Shown one piece after another: positions 40,520 to 48,974 of a stretch of 64,000 nt of DNA. How positions within the stretch are numbered: the stretch's first letter is position 1; each line of letters starts with the position of its first letter. A program made the translations under genes and the position numbers. A model generated the notes under the pieces. The model was given only the letters and a program-made list of their open reading frames with translations, had not been told where the DNA came from and ran no database searches. Source of the stretch: Kitasatospora cinereorecta (lineage in GTDB: Bacteria; Actinomycetota; Actinomycetes; Streptomycetales; Streptomycetaceae); contig NZ_JAMZDX010000002.1 of NCBI RefSeq assembly GCF_024172095.1, positions 1,364,001 to 1,428,000 on the forward strand, read 5' to 3'.

Positions 40520-41599
40520 TCAGGCGGTGCGGTGGATCTCCTGGGCCAGCACGGGGTGCGCGAACGGCTGTCCGGCGACGTAGCAGGCGAGTTCGTCGGC
40601 GGCCGCGGCCGCCATCCGGTGCAGTTCGGTGCCCATGGAGCCGGCGATGTGCGGGGTGAGCAGCACGTTGGGCAGGTCGTAGAGCGGCGAGTCCTCGGGC
40701 AGCACCTCGGGCGCGGTGACGTCGAGCACCGCGTTCAGACGGCCCGAAACCAGTTCGGCGACCAGCGCGTCCTGGTCGATCAGCGAGCCGCGCGAGGTGT
40801 TGACCACCGTGGCGCCGTCGGGCATCAGGGCGAGCCGGCGGCGGTCGATCATGTGCCGGGTGGCGGGCAGCTGGGGCGCGTGGATGCTCACCACGTCGCT
40901 GAGCGCGCACAGTTCGTCGAGCTCCACCGGGTGGGCGCCGAGTGCGGCGGCCTCGGCGGCGTCCACGTACGGGTCGTGCAGCAGCAGGTGCAGGTCGAAC
41001 GGCCGGAGGAGTTCGAGCACCCGGCGGCCGATCTGGGACGCTCCGACGATGCCGACGGTGCGGCGGTAGTTGCCGATCCGCGGGTAGGCGGCCTGCCAGT
41101 CGTGGCGGGCGCGCAGCTCGCGGAAGTCGGCGGCCAGCCGCAGGACCTGCTTGTTGGCGAACAGGACGGCGGCGACGGTGTACTCGGCGACCGGCAGGGC
41201 GTTGGCCCAGGCGGCGGAGGTGACCTGGAGGCCGCGCTCCCAGCAGGCGTCGGTGATGTGGTGCTTGACCGAGCCCGCGGCGTGGATGACGGCGCGCAGC
41301 CGCGGCGCGGCTGCCAGCACCGTTTCGTCGATGGGCGGGCAGCCCCAGCTGGTGACGATGACCTCGGCGTCGGCCAGCGCGGCAGCGGCCTCGGGGGTGG
41401 TGAAGTCGTCGAGCACCACCGACGGGTCGAGGTCGGCGAGGCTGGTGAGCCGGGCCAGGGTACGGGCGTCGATCAACTGCGGAGCGAGCTGCGGATGCAT
41501 CGCCAGCACCGCCCGCGGGCGGCGCCGGTCGGGGTCCGTCGGGTCGGTGGACCCGACGGCTGCGGTGGACCCGACGGCTGCGGTGGACTGCTGGGGCAC
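40520..41599 (-). CDS. D-2-hydroxyacid dehydrogenase (phosphoglycerate/hydroxypyruvate reductase-like)
   Basis: GTG 41599 is chosen for GGAG six bases upstream; 359 aa. NAD-binding motif 'TVGIVGASQIGRRVLELL', catalytic Arg in 'VVNTSRGSLID', Glu in 'TAPEVLPEDSPL' and His in 'LLTPHIAGSM'. It would interconvert a 2-keto acid and a D-2-hydroxy acid, for example hydroxypyruvate or tartronate-type intermediates feeding glycerate kinase. The N-terminal 25 residues contain an 18-bp tandem repeat (AAVGST twice) and have no family match, so a shorter start is possible. It is 41 bp after the permease gene. Confidence 0.92.
   Translation of the reverse strand: MPQQSTAAVGSTAAVGSTDPTDPDRRRPRAVLAMHPQLAPQLIDARTLARLTSLADLDPSVVLDDFTTPEAAAALADAEVIVTSWGCPPIDETVLAAAPRLRAVIHAAGSVKHHITDACWERGLQVTSAAWANALPVAEYTVAAVLFANKQVLRLAADFRELRARHDWQAAYPRIGNYRRTVGIVGASQIGRRVLELLRPFDLHLLLHDPYVDAAEAAALGAHPVELDELCALSDVVSIHAPQLPATRHMIDRRRLALMPDGATVVNTSRGSLIDQDALVAELVSGRLNAVLDVTAPEVLPEDSPLYDLPNVLLTPHIAGSMGTELHRMAAAAADELACYVAGQPFAHPVLAQEIHRTA
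41545..41588. repeat. 18-bp direct tandem repeat inside the dehydrogenase gene
   Basis: CGGTGGACCCGACGGCTG occurs perfectly at 41545-41562 and 41563-41580, followed by 8 bp of a third copy. It encodes AAVGST repeats near the N-terminus. Because 18 is a multiple of three, copy-number change would keep the frame. Confidence 0.9.
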
Positions 41600-41640
41600 T
41601 CGATTCTCCGATGGGTCTGCGAAGCCGGCGGCGGGGACGG

Positions 41641-42501
41641 TCACTTGACGCTGCCTGCGGTCAGTCCGGCCTTCCAGTGCCGCTGCAGGGCGACGAAGGC
41701 GACGACCAGCGGGAGCACGGCGAGCAGTGAGCCGGTGACCACCAGCGGATAGAAGTCCGGGAAGCTGTGGGTCTGCGCGTTCCACGAGTAGAGGCCCAGG
41801 CTGACCGGGAAGAGCTCGGTGTTGGACAGCATCACCAGCGGCAGGAAGAAGTTGTTCCAGATGGCGGTGAACTGGAACAGGAAGACGGTGACGAAGCCGG
41901 GCGTCACCATCCGCAGGCCGATCGACCAGAAGGTGCGCAGCTCCCCGGCGCCGTCCATCCGGGCCGCCTCCAGGACCTCGCCCGGCACGTAGCCGGCGAC
42001 GAAGATCCGCGAGAGGTACACGCCGAACGGGAAGACCAGGCTGGGGATGAAGACGGCCCAGAAGGTGTTGACGATCCCCACCTTCGAGGCGAGCAGGTAC
42101 ATCGGCAGGGCCAGGGCGGTGGTGGGGACCAGGACGCCGACCAGCACCAGGCCGAACAGCTGCTCCTTGCCGCGGAACCGGTAGACCTCGAAGGCGTAGC
42201 CCGCGCAGACGCAGATGAACGCGCAGAGCAGGGCGCCGCCACCGGCGTACAGCAGGGAGTTGAGGTACCAGCGCCAGTAGATGCCGCCGTCCGCGGTGGC
42301 CAGGTCGTGCAGGTTCCGGCCGAGGTGGACGTTGCCCAGGGTGAGGGGGTTGCCGCCGACCAGGTCCGGGGTGTTCTTGGCGGAGGCGGTGAGCAGCCAG
42401 CCGAGCGGCAGCAGGGTGTAGACGGTGACCAGCACCAGCGCTCCGTTGACGGCGCCCTTGGAGAGCGACCAGGGGCGTTGCTGCTTGGTGTGCGTACTCA
42501 T
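41641..42501 (-). CDS. Sugar ABC transporter permease, MalG/MsmG-like
   Basis: The 286-aa product has six hydrophobic segments and the EAA loop 'EVLEAARMDGAGELRTFW' that contacts the ATPase. 'FFLPLVMLSN' and the C-terminal 'ALQRHWKAGLTAGSVK' end are typical of CUT1 carbohydrate importers. ATG 42501 overlaps the previous permease stop. No ATPase gene is in the unit, so a shared MsiK-type ATPase elsewhere in the genome probably powers it, as is usual in Streptomyces. Confidence 0.95.
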   Translation of the reverse strand: MSTHTKQQRPWSLSKGAVNGALVLVTVYTLLPLGWLLTASAKNTPDLVGGNPLTLGNVHLGRNLHDLATADGGIYWRWYLNSLLYAGGGALLCAFICVCAGYAFEVYRFRGKEQLFGLVLVGVLVPTTALALPMYLLASKVGIVNTFWAVFIPSLVFPFGVYLSRIFVAGYVPGEVLEAARMDGAGELRTFWSIGLRMVTPGFVTVFLFQFTAIWNNFFLPLVMLSNTELFPVSLGLYSWNAQTHSFPDFYPLVVTGSLLAVLPLVVAFVALQRHWKAGLTAGSVK

Positions 42502-43460
42502 CGGGCGGCCTCCGTCCGGCGCTCGGAGCGGGCGCGGGTGGCCCGGGTGACGATGAAGGAGAGCAGCGCCGCGGCGAGGGCGAGCAGCACGGAGGCGGCT
42601 GCGGCCAGGCCGTAGTCGTTGCGCTCGAAGGCGGCGGTGTAGGCGTACATGTTCGGGGTCCAGGTGCTGGTGACGCCCGGGGAGGCGCCGCGCAGGATCA
42701 TCGGCTCGGTGAACAGCTGGAGCGAGCCGATGACGGTGAACAGGCCGACCATCACGATCGAGGCCTTGATCAGGGGGATCTTGATGCTGAAGGCGGTGCG
42801 CAGGGCGCCGGCGCCGTCGACCACGGCGGCCTCCAGGACCTCGCGGGGGACGGCCTGCAACGCGGCGAAGAAGATGATCATGTTGTAGCCGGTCCACTCC
42901 CACACCGCCATGTTGACCACGGCGGGCAGCGGGTGGCCGAGCACGTCGAGCTGGGCGCCGGCACTGTTCAGCGCGTCCAGCACCGGGCTGATGCCGGGCG
43001 TGTACAGGTACGTCCACACCAGGGCCGCGATGATGCCGGGTACGGCGTGCGGCAGGAACAGCGCGAGCTGGAGAAAGCGCTTGGCGCGGGCGAGCACCGA
43101 GTCCAGCAGCAGGGCCACGGCCAGCGAGAGGCCGATCATCACCGGGATGTAGAGCAGGCAGTACTGGGCGATGGTCAGGTAGCCGTCCCGGTAGGCCGGG
43201 TCCGTCAGCGCCCGGCCGTAGTTGGCGAGTCCGGTCAAGACGGTCTCGGGTTCGCCGAAGCCGAGGCCCGAGCGGCGCTCGGTGAACAGGCTCAGGTAGA
43301 CCGCGTAGCCGATCGGGACCAGCATCGTCGCGGTGAACAGGACGAAGAACGGGGCGATCAGGAGGGCGGGGGCCCCGTTCCTCCCGCGCCGCCTGACGTT
43401 GGCGGCGCGGGAGGTGGCGGCGGTGCGGGTGGCGGTGGTGCGGGTGGCGCTGTCGATCAC
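42498..43460 (-). CDS. Sugar ABC transporter permease, MalF/MsmF-like
   Basis: The 320-aa product starts at GTG 43460, overlapping the binding-protein stop as GTGA. A basic cytoplasmic N-terminus with a Thr/Ala/Arg-rich run precedes six membrane segments; the EAA loop is 'EVLEAAVVDGAGALRTAF'. It pairs with the downstream MalG-like permease to form the channel of a CUT1 importer. No other oddity is seen. Confidence 0.95.
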   Translation of the reverse strand: MIDSATRTTATRTAATSRAANVRRRGRNGAPALLIAPFFVLFTATMLVPIGYAVYLSLFTERRSGLGFGEPETVLTGLANYGRALTDPAYRDGYLTIAQYCLLYIPVMIGLSLAVALLLDSVLARAKRFLQLALFLPHAVPGIIAALVWTYLYTPGISPVLDALNSAGAQLDVLGHPLPAVVNMAVWEWTGYNMIIFFAALQAVPREVLEAAVVDGAGALRTAFSIKIPLIKASIVMVGLFTVIGSLQLFTEPMILRGASPGVTSTWTPNMYAYTAAFERNDYGLAAAASVLLALAAALLSFIVTRATRARSERRTEAAR

Positions 43461-44806
43461 TGGGCGACCTTGAGTCCGCGGTTCTTGAGTTCGGCGACGG
43501 TGCCCTGCTGGGCGGCGTCGACCGCGGACTGGATGGTGCCGCCCTGGCCGAGCTTGCCGAACGCGTCCTTCATGGCGTTGTTGGTGACGCCCATGGTCGG
43601 GCCCCAGGTCCAGCCCTGCCGGATCGACTTCGAGGAGTCGACGAAGACCGAGTAGATGTCCTGGCCGCCGTAGAAGTCGGTGTTGAAGGCGGCCTTGGCG
43701 GCCGGGATCAGCTCCGGGTCGGCCGGGAACAGCGAGGAGGTGCCGGAGGCGATGCGGGCCTGGATGCCCTCGGGCGTCGTGGTGGCCCAGGTGGCGAACT
43801 CGACGGCGGCCTTGGCCTTCTTGCTGTTCTTGGAGACGGCGAACACCGAACCGCCGAGCATGCCGCTGGCCGGCTTGCCGTCCCAGCTCGGGATCGGGGC
43901 GACGGCCCACTTGCCGGAGGCGTCCGGGGTCGAGGCCAGGGTGGACTTCAGCACGCCGCCGCCCCAGGCCGCACCCAGGTACCCGGCGGTCTCGCCCTTC
44001 TGCAGCGAGGCGGTCCACTGCTGGCTGAACGACGGCTGGACGCGGACCAGGTCGTCGGCGACCAGCTGCTGCCAGTAGTCGGTGACCCCCTTGGTCCGGG
44101 TGCCGGCGATGTCCACGCTCCAGGTGTCCTGCTGTCCGGTGAACCACTGCGCGCCGGCCTGCCAGGACAGCGCCTCGAAGGTGCTCGGGTCGTCCGGGAA
44201 GAAGGTGCCGATCCGGGTGTTGGGATTGGCGGCCTTGAGCTTCTGGGCGTCGGCGCGGTACTCGTCCCAGGTCTTCGGCGCTGCGGTGATGCCGGCCTTG
44301 TCGAACAGGTCCTTGCGGTAGAAGAGCGCCTGCGGGGCGGCGTCCAGCGGCAGCGCCCACTGGGACTTCGCCAGGGTGGTCAGCTCGACGGCCTGCGGCA
44401 GGTACTTCGCCTTGAGGTCGGCGGAGACCAGCTTGGTGATGTCCTGGACGGCGCCCTGGCTGACGAAGTCCGGCAGCGCCGCGTACTCGACGTTGAACAC
44501 GTCGGGGGCGTTGCCGGCCTTGGAGGCGTCGGAGATCTTCGCGTAGCCGCCGGCCACGCCGGACGGGATCTGCTCGAAGGTGACCTGGACGTCCTTGTGC
44601 GAGGCGTTGAAAGCGTCGACGACCTCCTTGGTGCCCTTGGCCCAGCCCCAGAAGGTGATGGTGACCGGTCGGCCGTCGCTCGCCGGTGCGGCGTCCGAGC
44701 CGCCGTTGCTGCCGCAGGCCGCGAGCAGCGTGATCGAGAGCGCGGAGGCGGTGAGCGCGGCGGTCGGACGGAGGGCTCTGCGGCCGGAGGTGCGAGGAGT
44801 AGACAT
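43457..44806 (-). CDS. Sugar ABC transporter substrate-binding lipoprotein
   Basis: The 449-aa product has a lipoprotein signal with lipobox 'LLAAC' (Cys31), then the family 1 solute-binding fold: 'VTITFWGWAKGT', 'DVFNVEYAALPDF', 'WALPLDAAPQALFYRKDLF', 'GTFFPDDPSTFEALSWQAG' and 'ASGTSSLFPADPEL'. ATG 44806 has AGGAG eight bases upstream. It binds an oligo- or monosaccharide at the membrane surface and is the first gene of the minus-strand catabolic unit. It diverges from a DUF2264 hydrolase gene, with operator-like repeats in between. Confidence 0.95.
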   Translation of the reverse strand: MSTPRTSGRRALRPTAALTASALSITLLAACGSNGGSDAAPASDGRPVTITFWGWAKGTKEVVDAFNASHKDVQVTFEQIPSGVAGGYAKISDASKAGNAPDVFNVEYAALPDFVSQGAVQDITKLVSADLKAKYLPQAVELTTLAKSQWALPLDAAPQALFYRKDLFDKAGITAAPKTWDEYRADAQKLKAANPNTRIGTFFPDDPSTFEALSWQAGAQWFTGQQDTWSVDIAGTRTKGVTDYWQQLVADDLVRVQPSFSQQWTASLQKGETAGYLGAAWGGGVLKSTLASTPDASGKWAVAPIPSWDGKPASGMLGGSVFAVSKNSKKAKAAVEFATWATTTPEGIQARIASGTSSLFPADPELIPAAKAAFNTDFYGGQDIYSVFVDSSKSIRQGWTWGPTMGVTNNAMKDAFGKLGQGGTIQSAVDAAQQGTVAELKNRGLKVAQ

Positions 44807-44929
44807 GGCACGGCTCCTGAGGAGGGGGTCGGTATGCCCGAGCGATGGGCCGGTCGCTGACGAGGGAGGGGGGATCAGCGCGGCGGTGTGGCCATCTTGC
44901 GACCGCATGGGATCGGAGTCAAGAGGCGA

Positions 44930-44953
44930 GGATCAAGTGATCTCAATCGATAC
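44930..44953. promoter_or_regulatory. Candidate operator related to the DeoR/LacI-hybrid sites
   Basis: This 24-bp segment begins GGATCAA and ends ATCGATAC. By eye it matches the operator before the regulator at 47801-48877 at 18 of 24 positions, including both ends. It lies in the divergent region between the sugar-binding protein gene and the DUF2264 gene, so it could control both. Confidence 0.55.
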
Positions 44954-45024
44954 GCCTTGGGTGGGCCACTTTCCGGTAACGATACTGGCGTAGGGGGTGA
45001 TGGGGCGGATCGCGCCCACCATCA

Positions 45025-45050
45025 TCAGATCATTCGCTCAAAAGATCTGA
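45025..45050. repeat. Inverted repeat TCAGATC-N12-GATCTGA
   Basis: Perfect 7-bp arms (45025-45031 and 45044-45050) end 13 bp before the DUF2264 start codon. ATTGATCC follows at 45055-45062, the same 8-mer found at the edge of the hybrid-regulator operators. A second regulator site overlapping the translation start region is likely. Confidence 0.5.
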
Positions 45051-45063
45051 AGGGATTGATCCG

Positions 45064-47004
45064 ATGACCCTGCGTTCGGCGCACTCGATCCCACTTCCGC
45101 CGGAGGACCGCACCCTCAGCCCCCGCACCGGCTGGACCCGGGCGCACTGGGAGTCCGCTGCCGACGCGCTCCTCGCCGCCGTACGGCCGTTCGCCGGGCC
45201 GGAGCACGCGCTCATCAACCTCCCGGGCCCCCGCCCCAGCATCTCCGGCACCCGCTCCGACGGACTGGAGGGCTACGCCAGGACCTTCCTGCTGGCCGCC
45301 TTCCGGATCGCCGGCGCCGGCGGCGACGACCCGCACGGGCTGCTCGACCGGTACGCCGGGGGACTCGAAGCGGGCACCCGCACCCCCACCACCGACCGCG
45401 AGCTGACCGACCGCGACCCGGTCTCCTGGCTCGCCGTCGGCGACCGCAACCAGCCCATGGTCGAAGCCGCCTCCATCGCCCTCGCGCTGCGCCTCACCCG
45501 GCCCTGGCTCTGGGACCGGCTCGACGCCGACGTGCGCGAGCGGGCCCGGGCCTGGCTGGCCGGCGCCCTCCACCACACGCCGGTCGACAACAACTGGTGG
45601 CTCTTCCCCTTCACCGTCGGCGGCTTCCTGGCCGAGGCCGGCCTCGACCAGGACGGCGCGGCCGGGGCAGCCGTGGAACGCGGACTCGCCAAGATCGAGC
45701 AGTGGTACCTCGGCGAGGGCTGGTACACCGACGGCCGCCCCCGCGCCTTCGACCACTACAACGGCTGGGCGTTCCACCTCTACCCCGTGCTGCACGCCCA
45801 CCTCGTCGGCGACCACGCGCTGCTCGACACCTACGGCGGCCGCCTCGCCGCCCACCTGGAGGACTACGCCCGCACCTTCGGCGCCGACGGCGCCCCGATG
45901 CACCAGGGCCGCTCGCTCAGCTACCGCTTCGCCGCCGCGGCTCCGCTGTGGGCCGGAGCGCTGAGCGGCCGCAGCCCGCTCACCCCCGGCGCCACCCGCC
46001 GCCTGGCCTCCGGCACCCTGCGCCACTTCCTCGACCGGGGTGCGACCGAGCCGGACGGCCTGCTCTCGCTCGGCTGGTACGGCCCCCACCCGCCGCTGGT
46101 CCAGTCCTACTCCGGGCCGGCCTCGCCGTACTGGGCGAGCAAGGGGTTCGTCGGCCTGCTGCTGCCGCCGGACCACCCGGTGTGGACCGCGCCCGAGGAG
46201 GCGGCGCCGGCCGAGCGCGGCGACGCCGTCCACCCGCTGCCGCAGCCCGGCTGGCTGATCCAGTCCACCGCCGCCGACGGGCTGGTCCGCCTGCACAACC
46301 ACGGCAGCGATGACCAGCCCGCCGACCAGGTGCTGCCCGACCAACCGCTCTACGCCCGGCTCGGCTACTCCACGGCGACCGGGCCGCTGCCCGACGGGCC
46401 ACCGGACAACCACTTCGGCCTGGTCGTCGACGGGCAGGTCAGCGAGCGCGGCCGGATCCGCCCGCTCGGCGCCGGCCAGGGCTGGGCCGCCTCCACCCAC
46501 CACCCACGCATCGGCGGCACCGAACTGCCCGGCGTGAGCGTCACCTCGCTGGTCCTCGCCCACGGAGCCGACGAGGTCCACGCCCACCTGGTCACCGGCG
46601 CCGCACCCGGCACCGAGGTCCGGCACAGCGGCTGGGCGGTGGCCGGCACCGCGGTGGAAGCCTGGACGGACGGCCCGCTCGCCGGGGCCGAGGCCGACTC
46701 CCACGGCGCGCGGCTCACCTCCGTCCTCCGACGGGTTCACGGCTACGCCGCCGCCGAGGCCGGCCCGGTCCCGGACGGGACGGCCTTCGGCCCCGCCGCC
46801 GCGCTGCCCGCACTGACCGGACGCACCGGCGAGGGGCCCGCGCTGTTCGTCTCCACCGCCCGGCTCTCCCGCTCGGCCCCGGTCCGCCCCACCGGCCCGG
46901 CCGTGCACGCCGACGGCACGCTGATCCGCGTGGTCTGGTCCGACGGCACCGCGGACGAGGCATCGCTCGACCCGGACGGCCCCACCGTCCGCCGGAAGGA
47001 CTGA
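45064..47004 (+). CDS. DUF2264 protein, GH154-type (alpha/alpha)6 hydrolase
   Basis: The 646-aa product without a signal peptide is therefore cytosolic. 'RTFLLAAFRIAG', 'RNQPMVEAASIALALRL', 'VDNNWWLFPFTVGGFLAEAG', 'WYLGEGWYTDGRPRAFDHYNGWAFHLYPVL' and 'GRSLSYRFAAAAPLWAGAL' follow the DUF2264 pattern: a helical barrel then a beta-rich C-terminus. I recall this family being placed in GH154 with beta-glucuronidase activity; I hold that link with moderate confidence. A cytosolic uronidase acting on imported oligosaccharides fits the neighbouring PL8 lyase and importer. GAAGGGA precedes ATG 45064 at a suitable distance. The next gene starts 6 bp later. Confidence 0.88.
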   Translation: MTLRSAHSIPLPPEDRTLSPRTGWTRAHWESAADALLAAVRPFAGPEHALINLPGPRPSISGTRSDGLEGYARTFLLAAFRIAGAGGDDPHGLLDRYAGGLEAGTRTPTTDRELTDRDPVSWLAVGDRNQPMVEAASIALALRLTRPWLWDRLDADVRERARAWLAGALHHTPVDNNWWLFPFTVGGFLAEAGLDQDGAAGAAVERGLAKIEQWYLGEGWYTDGRPRAFDHYNGWAFHLYPVLHAHLVGDHALLDTYGGRLAAHLEDYARTFGADGAPMHQGRSLSYRFAAAAPLWAGALSGRSPLTPGATRRLASGTLRHFLDRGATEPDGLLSLGWYGPHPPLVQSYSGPASPYWASKGFVGLLLPPDHPVWTAPEEAAPAERGDAVHPLPQPGWLIQSTAADGLVRLHNHGSDDQPADQVLPDQPLYARLGYSTATGPLPDGPPDNHFGLVVDGQVSERGRIRPLGAGQGWAASTHHPRIGGTELPGVSVTSLVLAHGADEVHAHLVTGAAPGTEVRHSGWAVAGTAVEAWTDGPLAGAEADSHGARLTSVLRRVHGYAAAEAGPVPDGTAFGPAAALPALTGRTGEGPALFVSTARLSRSAPVRPTGPAVHADGTLIRVVWSDGTADEASLDPDGPTVRRKD

Positions 47005-47010
47005 CCCGCC

Positions 47011-47790
47011 GTGCGACGCGCGTTCTCCACCCTCGGACTGCCCGGCCGTCCGCTCGCCGAGGTGATCCGGCTCGCCACCGACCACGGCTGGGCCGGACTC
47101 GAACTGCGCTGCGCCCCCGGCGAACCGGTCCACCCCGGCCTGACCGCCGCCGCGCGCGACCGCGTCCGCCGCGCCCTCGACCGGGCGGGCCTGACCCCGC
47201 TCGCCGTGGCCGGCTACACCGGGGTCGCCGCCCCCGGCGAGGACGGCCCGGTGGCCGCCGCCCTGCTCGACCAGCTCCGGCTGGCCGCCGACCTCGGCGC
47301 CGCCCACGTCCGGGTGTTCCCGCAGGGCGGCGAGGGGTGGATCGCCGAGGCCGACCTGCGCGCCGCCCGGCGCCTCGCCGCAGTCGCCGACCGGGCGGCG
47401 GCGCTGGGCGTCCGCGTCCTGCTGGAGACCCACGACTCCCACCGTGGCGGGCGCGACGTCGCCCGGGTGCTCGACCTCGTCGCCCACCCGGCGATCGGCG
47501 CGCTGTGGGACCTGCTGCACACCCGGCTGGCCGGCGAGACCCCGTCCGCGACCTGGGGCGCGCTCCGGCCCCACCTCGGCTACGTCCAGGTCAAGGACGT
47601 CATCGGCCGCTCCGACCTCACCCCGGTGCCGCTCGGCGCGGGTAGTCTCCCCATCGGCGCGTGCGTACGGCTGCTGCCGGCCGACTGCTGGGTGTCCTGG
47701 GAGTACGAGGCGCCCTGGTACCCGGACGCCGCGCCGCTCGGCGACCTGCTCGGCCCCGGGGCGCGGTACCTCGACGCGCTGCGGTCCTGA
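47011..47790 (+). CDS. Sugar phosphate isomerase/epimerase-like TIM-barrel protein
   Basis: The 259-aa product has GTG 47011 with GGAAGGA upstream, 6 bp after the DUF2264 gene. 'GWAGLELRCAPGE', 'HVRVFPQGGEGW', 'VLLETHDSHRGG' (Glu, His), 'GALWDLLHTRLAGE' (Asp, His) and 'WVSWEYEAPWYPD' (Glu) give the metal-site pattern of xylose-isomerase-like barrels. It is a distant relative of the minus-strand protein at 37262-38104, so the locus has two such enzymes. Epimerisation or elimination on a sugar or sugar acid is likely; the substrate is unknown. It converges with the hybrid regulator gene 10 bp away; GCGGTC-CT-GACCGC (47781-47794) spans the stop. Confidence 0.87.
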   Translation: MRRAFSTLGLPGRPLAEVIRLATDHGWAGLELRCAPGEPVHPGLTAAARDRVRRALDRAGLTPLAVAGYTGVAAPGEDGPVAAALLDQLRLAADLGAAHVRVFPQGGEGWIAEADLRAARRLAAVADRAAALGVRVLLETHDSHRGGRDVARVLDLVAHPAIGALWDLLHTRLAGETPSATWGALRPHLGYVQVKDVIGRSDLTPVPLGAGSLPIGACVRLLPADCWVSWEYEAPWYPDAAPLGDLLGPGARYLDALRS

Positions 47791-47800
47791 CCGCGGCGCC

Positions 47801-48877
47801 TCAGCGGGCGGCGTCGCTCCGGGCGGCGCCACCGCAGGAGGAGCGGACCTTCAGCTCCGGCAGCAGCGCCACGTGGTGGACCGGCAGCTCCGGGCCGCTG
47901 TCCAGCCGGTGCAGCAGCAGGTCCAGGGCCGCCGAGCCCACGCTCCGCTTCGGCGGCGCCACCGCCGTCAGGGGCGGAGCGGACAGCGCCGCGAACACGT
48001 CGTCGTAGGAGATCAGGGCCACGTCGTTCGGCACCCGCAGGCCGCGGCTGCGCAGCAGCGGCACCAGCTGGATGGCGTCCTGGTCGTTGTGGACCAGCAC
48101 CGCCCGCGCGCCGTCGGCGACACCCTCGGCGATCCCGGCGGCGACCGCCTCCATGTCGCCGCCCGCCTGGTGGATGTCGACGACCGGGCGCGGATCGAGG
48201 CCCAGCAGCCGCACGGCCTCCTGGTAGCCGGCCCGGACGTGGTACGCCGTCCAGGTGTCGTCGCGCGCGGCCAACTGGACCGCCCGGTGACCGAGCGAGG
48301 CGAGGTGGCGCAGTGCCACCAGCACCCCGTGGTGGTGGTCGGAGCCGACCGAGTCCAGCTCGGCGAACGGGCTCTCCGGCGCGGCCCGGCGCTCGACCAG
48401 TACGGCGGGCACCCGCAGGTCGGCGAGCCAGGCACTGTTCTCCGGATGGGCCCCCGGCTTCCAGTTCGGGGTGAGGAGCAGGCCGTCGACGCCCGCGTCG
48501 AGCAGCTGCTCCGCTTGGGCGCGGTCGTCCGAGGACTCGTAGGCGGAGATGCCGAGCACCAGCCGCGCGCCCGCCGCCGCGGCGGCGGACCGGGCGCCGT
48601 CGATGATCTCGTCGAAGTACGAGCCGACCGTGGGCACCAGCATGCCCACCACCCGGCCCGGCCCGGTCGCCCGCCCGGCCGCGGACTCCGCGCGGGGGAG
48701 CGACACCGCACCGTGCGAGCGGCGCAGCAGCCCGGCGTCGGCGAGGGCCGCCACGTCCCGGCGGACGGTGACGGCCGCCAGGCCGATCCGCTCGGCCAGA
48801 TCCACCACCCGGACCGTCCCGAGCTCGCGGACGACGTCCAGGATCTTGGCCCGGCGCTGCTCGGCCGTGATGGTCAT
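47801..48877 (-). CDS. Hybrid regulator: DeoR-type HTH with LacI-type sugar sensor
   Basis: The 358-aa product's N-terminus ('RRAKILDVVRELGTVRVVDL', 'VTVRRDVAALADAGLLRRSHG') is a DeoR winged helix. From residue about 75 the protein is a LacI/periplasmic-binding-protein sensor ('GMLVPTVGSYFDEIIDGAR', 'DGLLLTPNWKP', 'LASLGHRAVQLAARDD', 'VALISYDDVFAALSAPPLTAVAPP') in place of the DeoR C-terminal sensor. ATG 48877 has GGGAG upstream. A near-palindromic 24-bp site lies 37 bp upstream and recurs before its paralogue at 53355. It probably represses the transporter and lyase genes in the absence of a sugar inducer. A frame-broken fragment of a third copy is at 36042. Confidence 0.92.
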   Translation of the reverse strand: MTITAEQRRAKILDVVRELGTVRVVDLAERIGLAAVTVRRDVAALADAGLLRRSHGAVSLPRAESAAGRATGPGRVVGMLVPTVGSYFDEIIDGARSAAAAAGARLVLGISAYESSDDRAQAEQLLDAGVDGLLLTPNWKPGAHPENSAWLADLRVPAVLVERRAAPESPFAELDSVGSDHHHGVLVALRHLASLGHRAVQLAARDDTWTAYHVRAGYQEAVRLLGLDPRPVVDIHQAGGDMEAVAAGIAEGVADGARAVLVHNDQDAIQLVPLLRSRGLRVPNDVALISYDDVFAALSAPPLTAVAPPKRSVGSAALDLLLHRLDSGPELPVHHVALLPELKVRSSCGGAARSDAAR

Positions 48878-48913
48878 GGCGGCACTCCCGTGGTGGATCT
48901 GCGGTCTCGGTCC

Positions 48914-48937
48914 GGATCAATTTGTATCATTCGATCC
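48914..48937. promoter_or_regulatory. Operator for DeoR/LacI-hybrid regulator
   Basis: A 24-bp near-palindrome: GGATCAAT at the left and ATTCGATCC at the right. Its reverse complement matches the site at 53299-53322 at 21 of 24 positions by eye. It lies between the regulator start (48877) and the PL8 lyase 3' end, consistent with autoregulation. Confidence 0.7.
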
Positions 48938-48974
48938 ACGGGAAGCCCAGAGCTCCCTCCCGACGCAGCGCGAC

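Noticed and set aside
44980..44995. LacI-type site near GGTAACGATACTGG
   Set aside because: Only the left half resembles the GGTAAGCGCTTACC palindrome; the right half does not.
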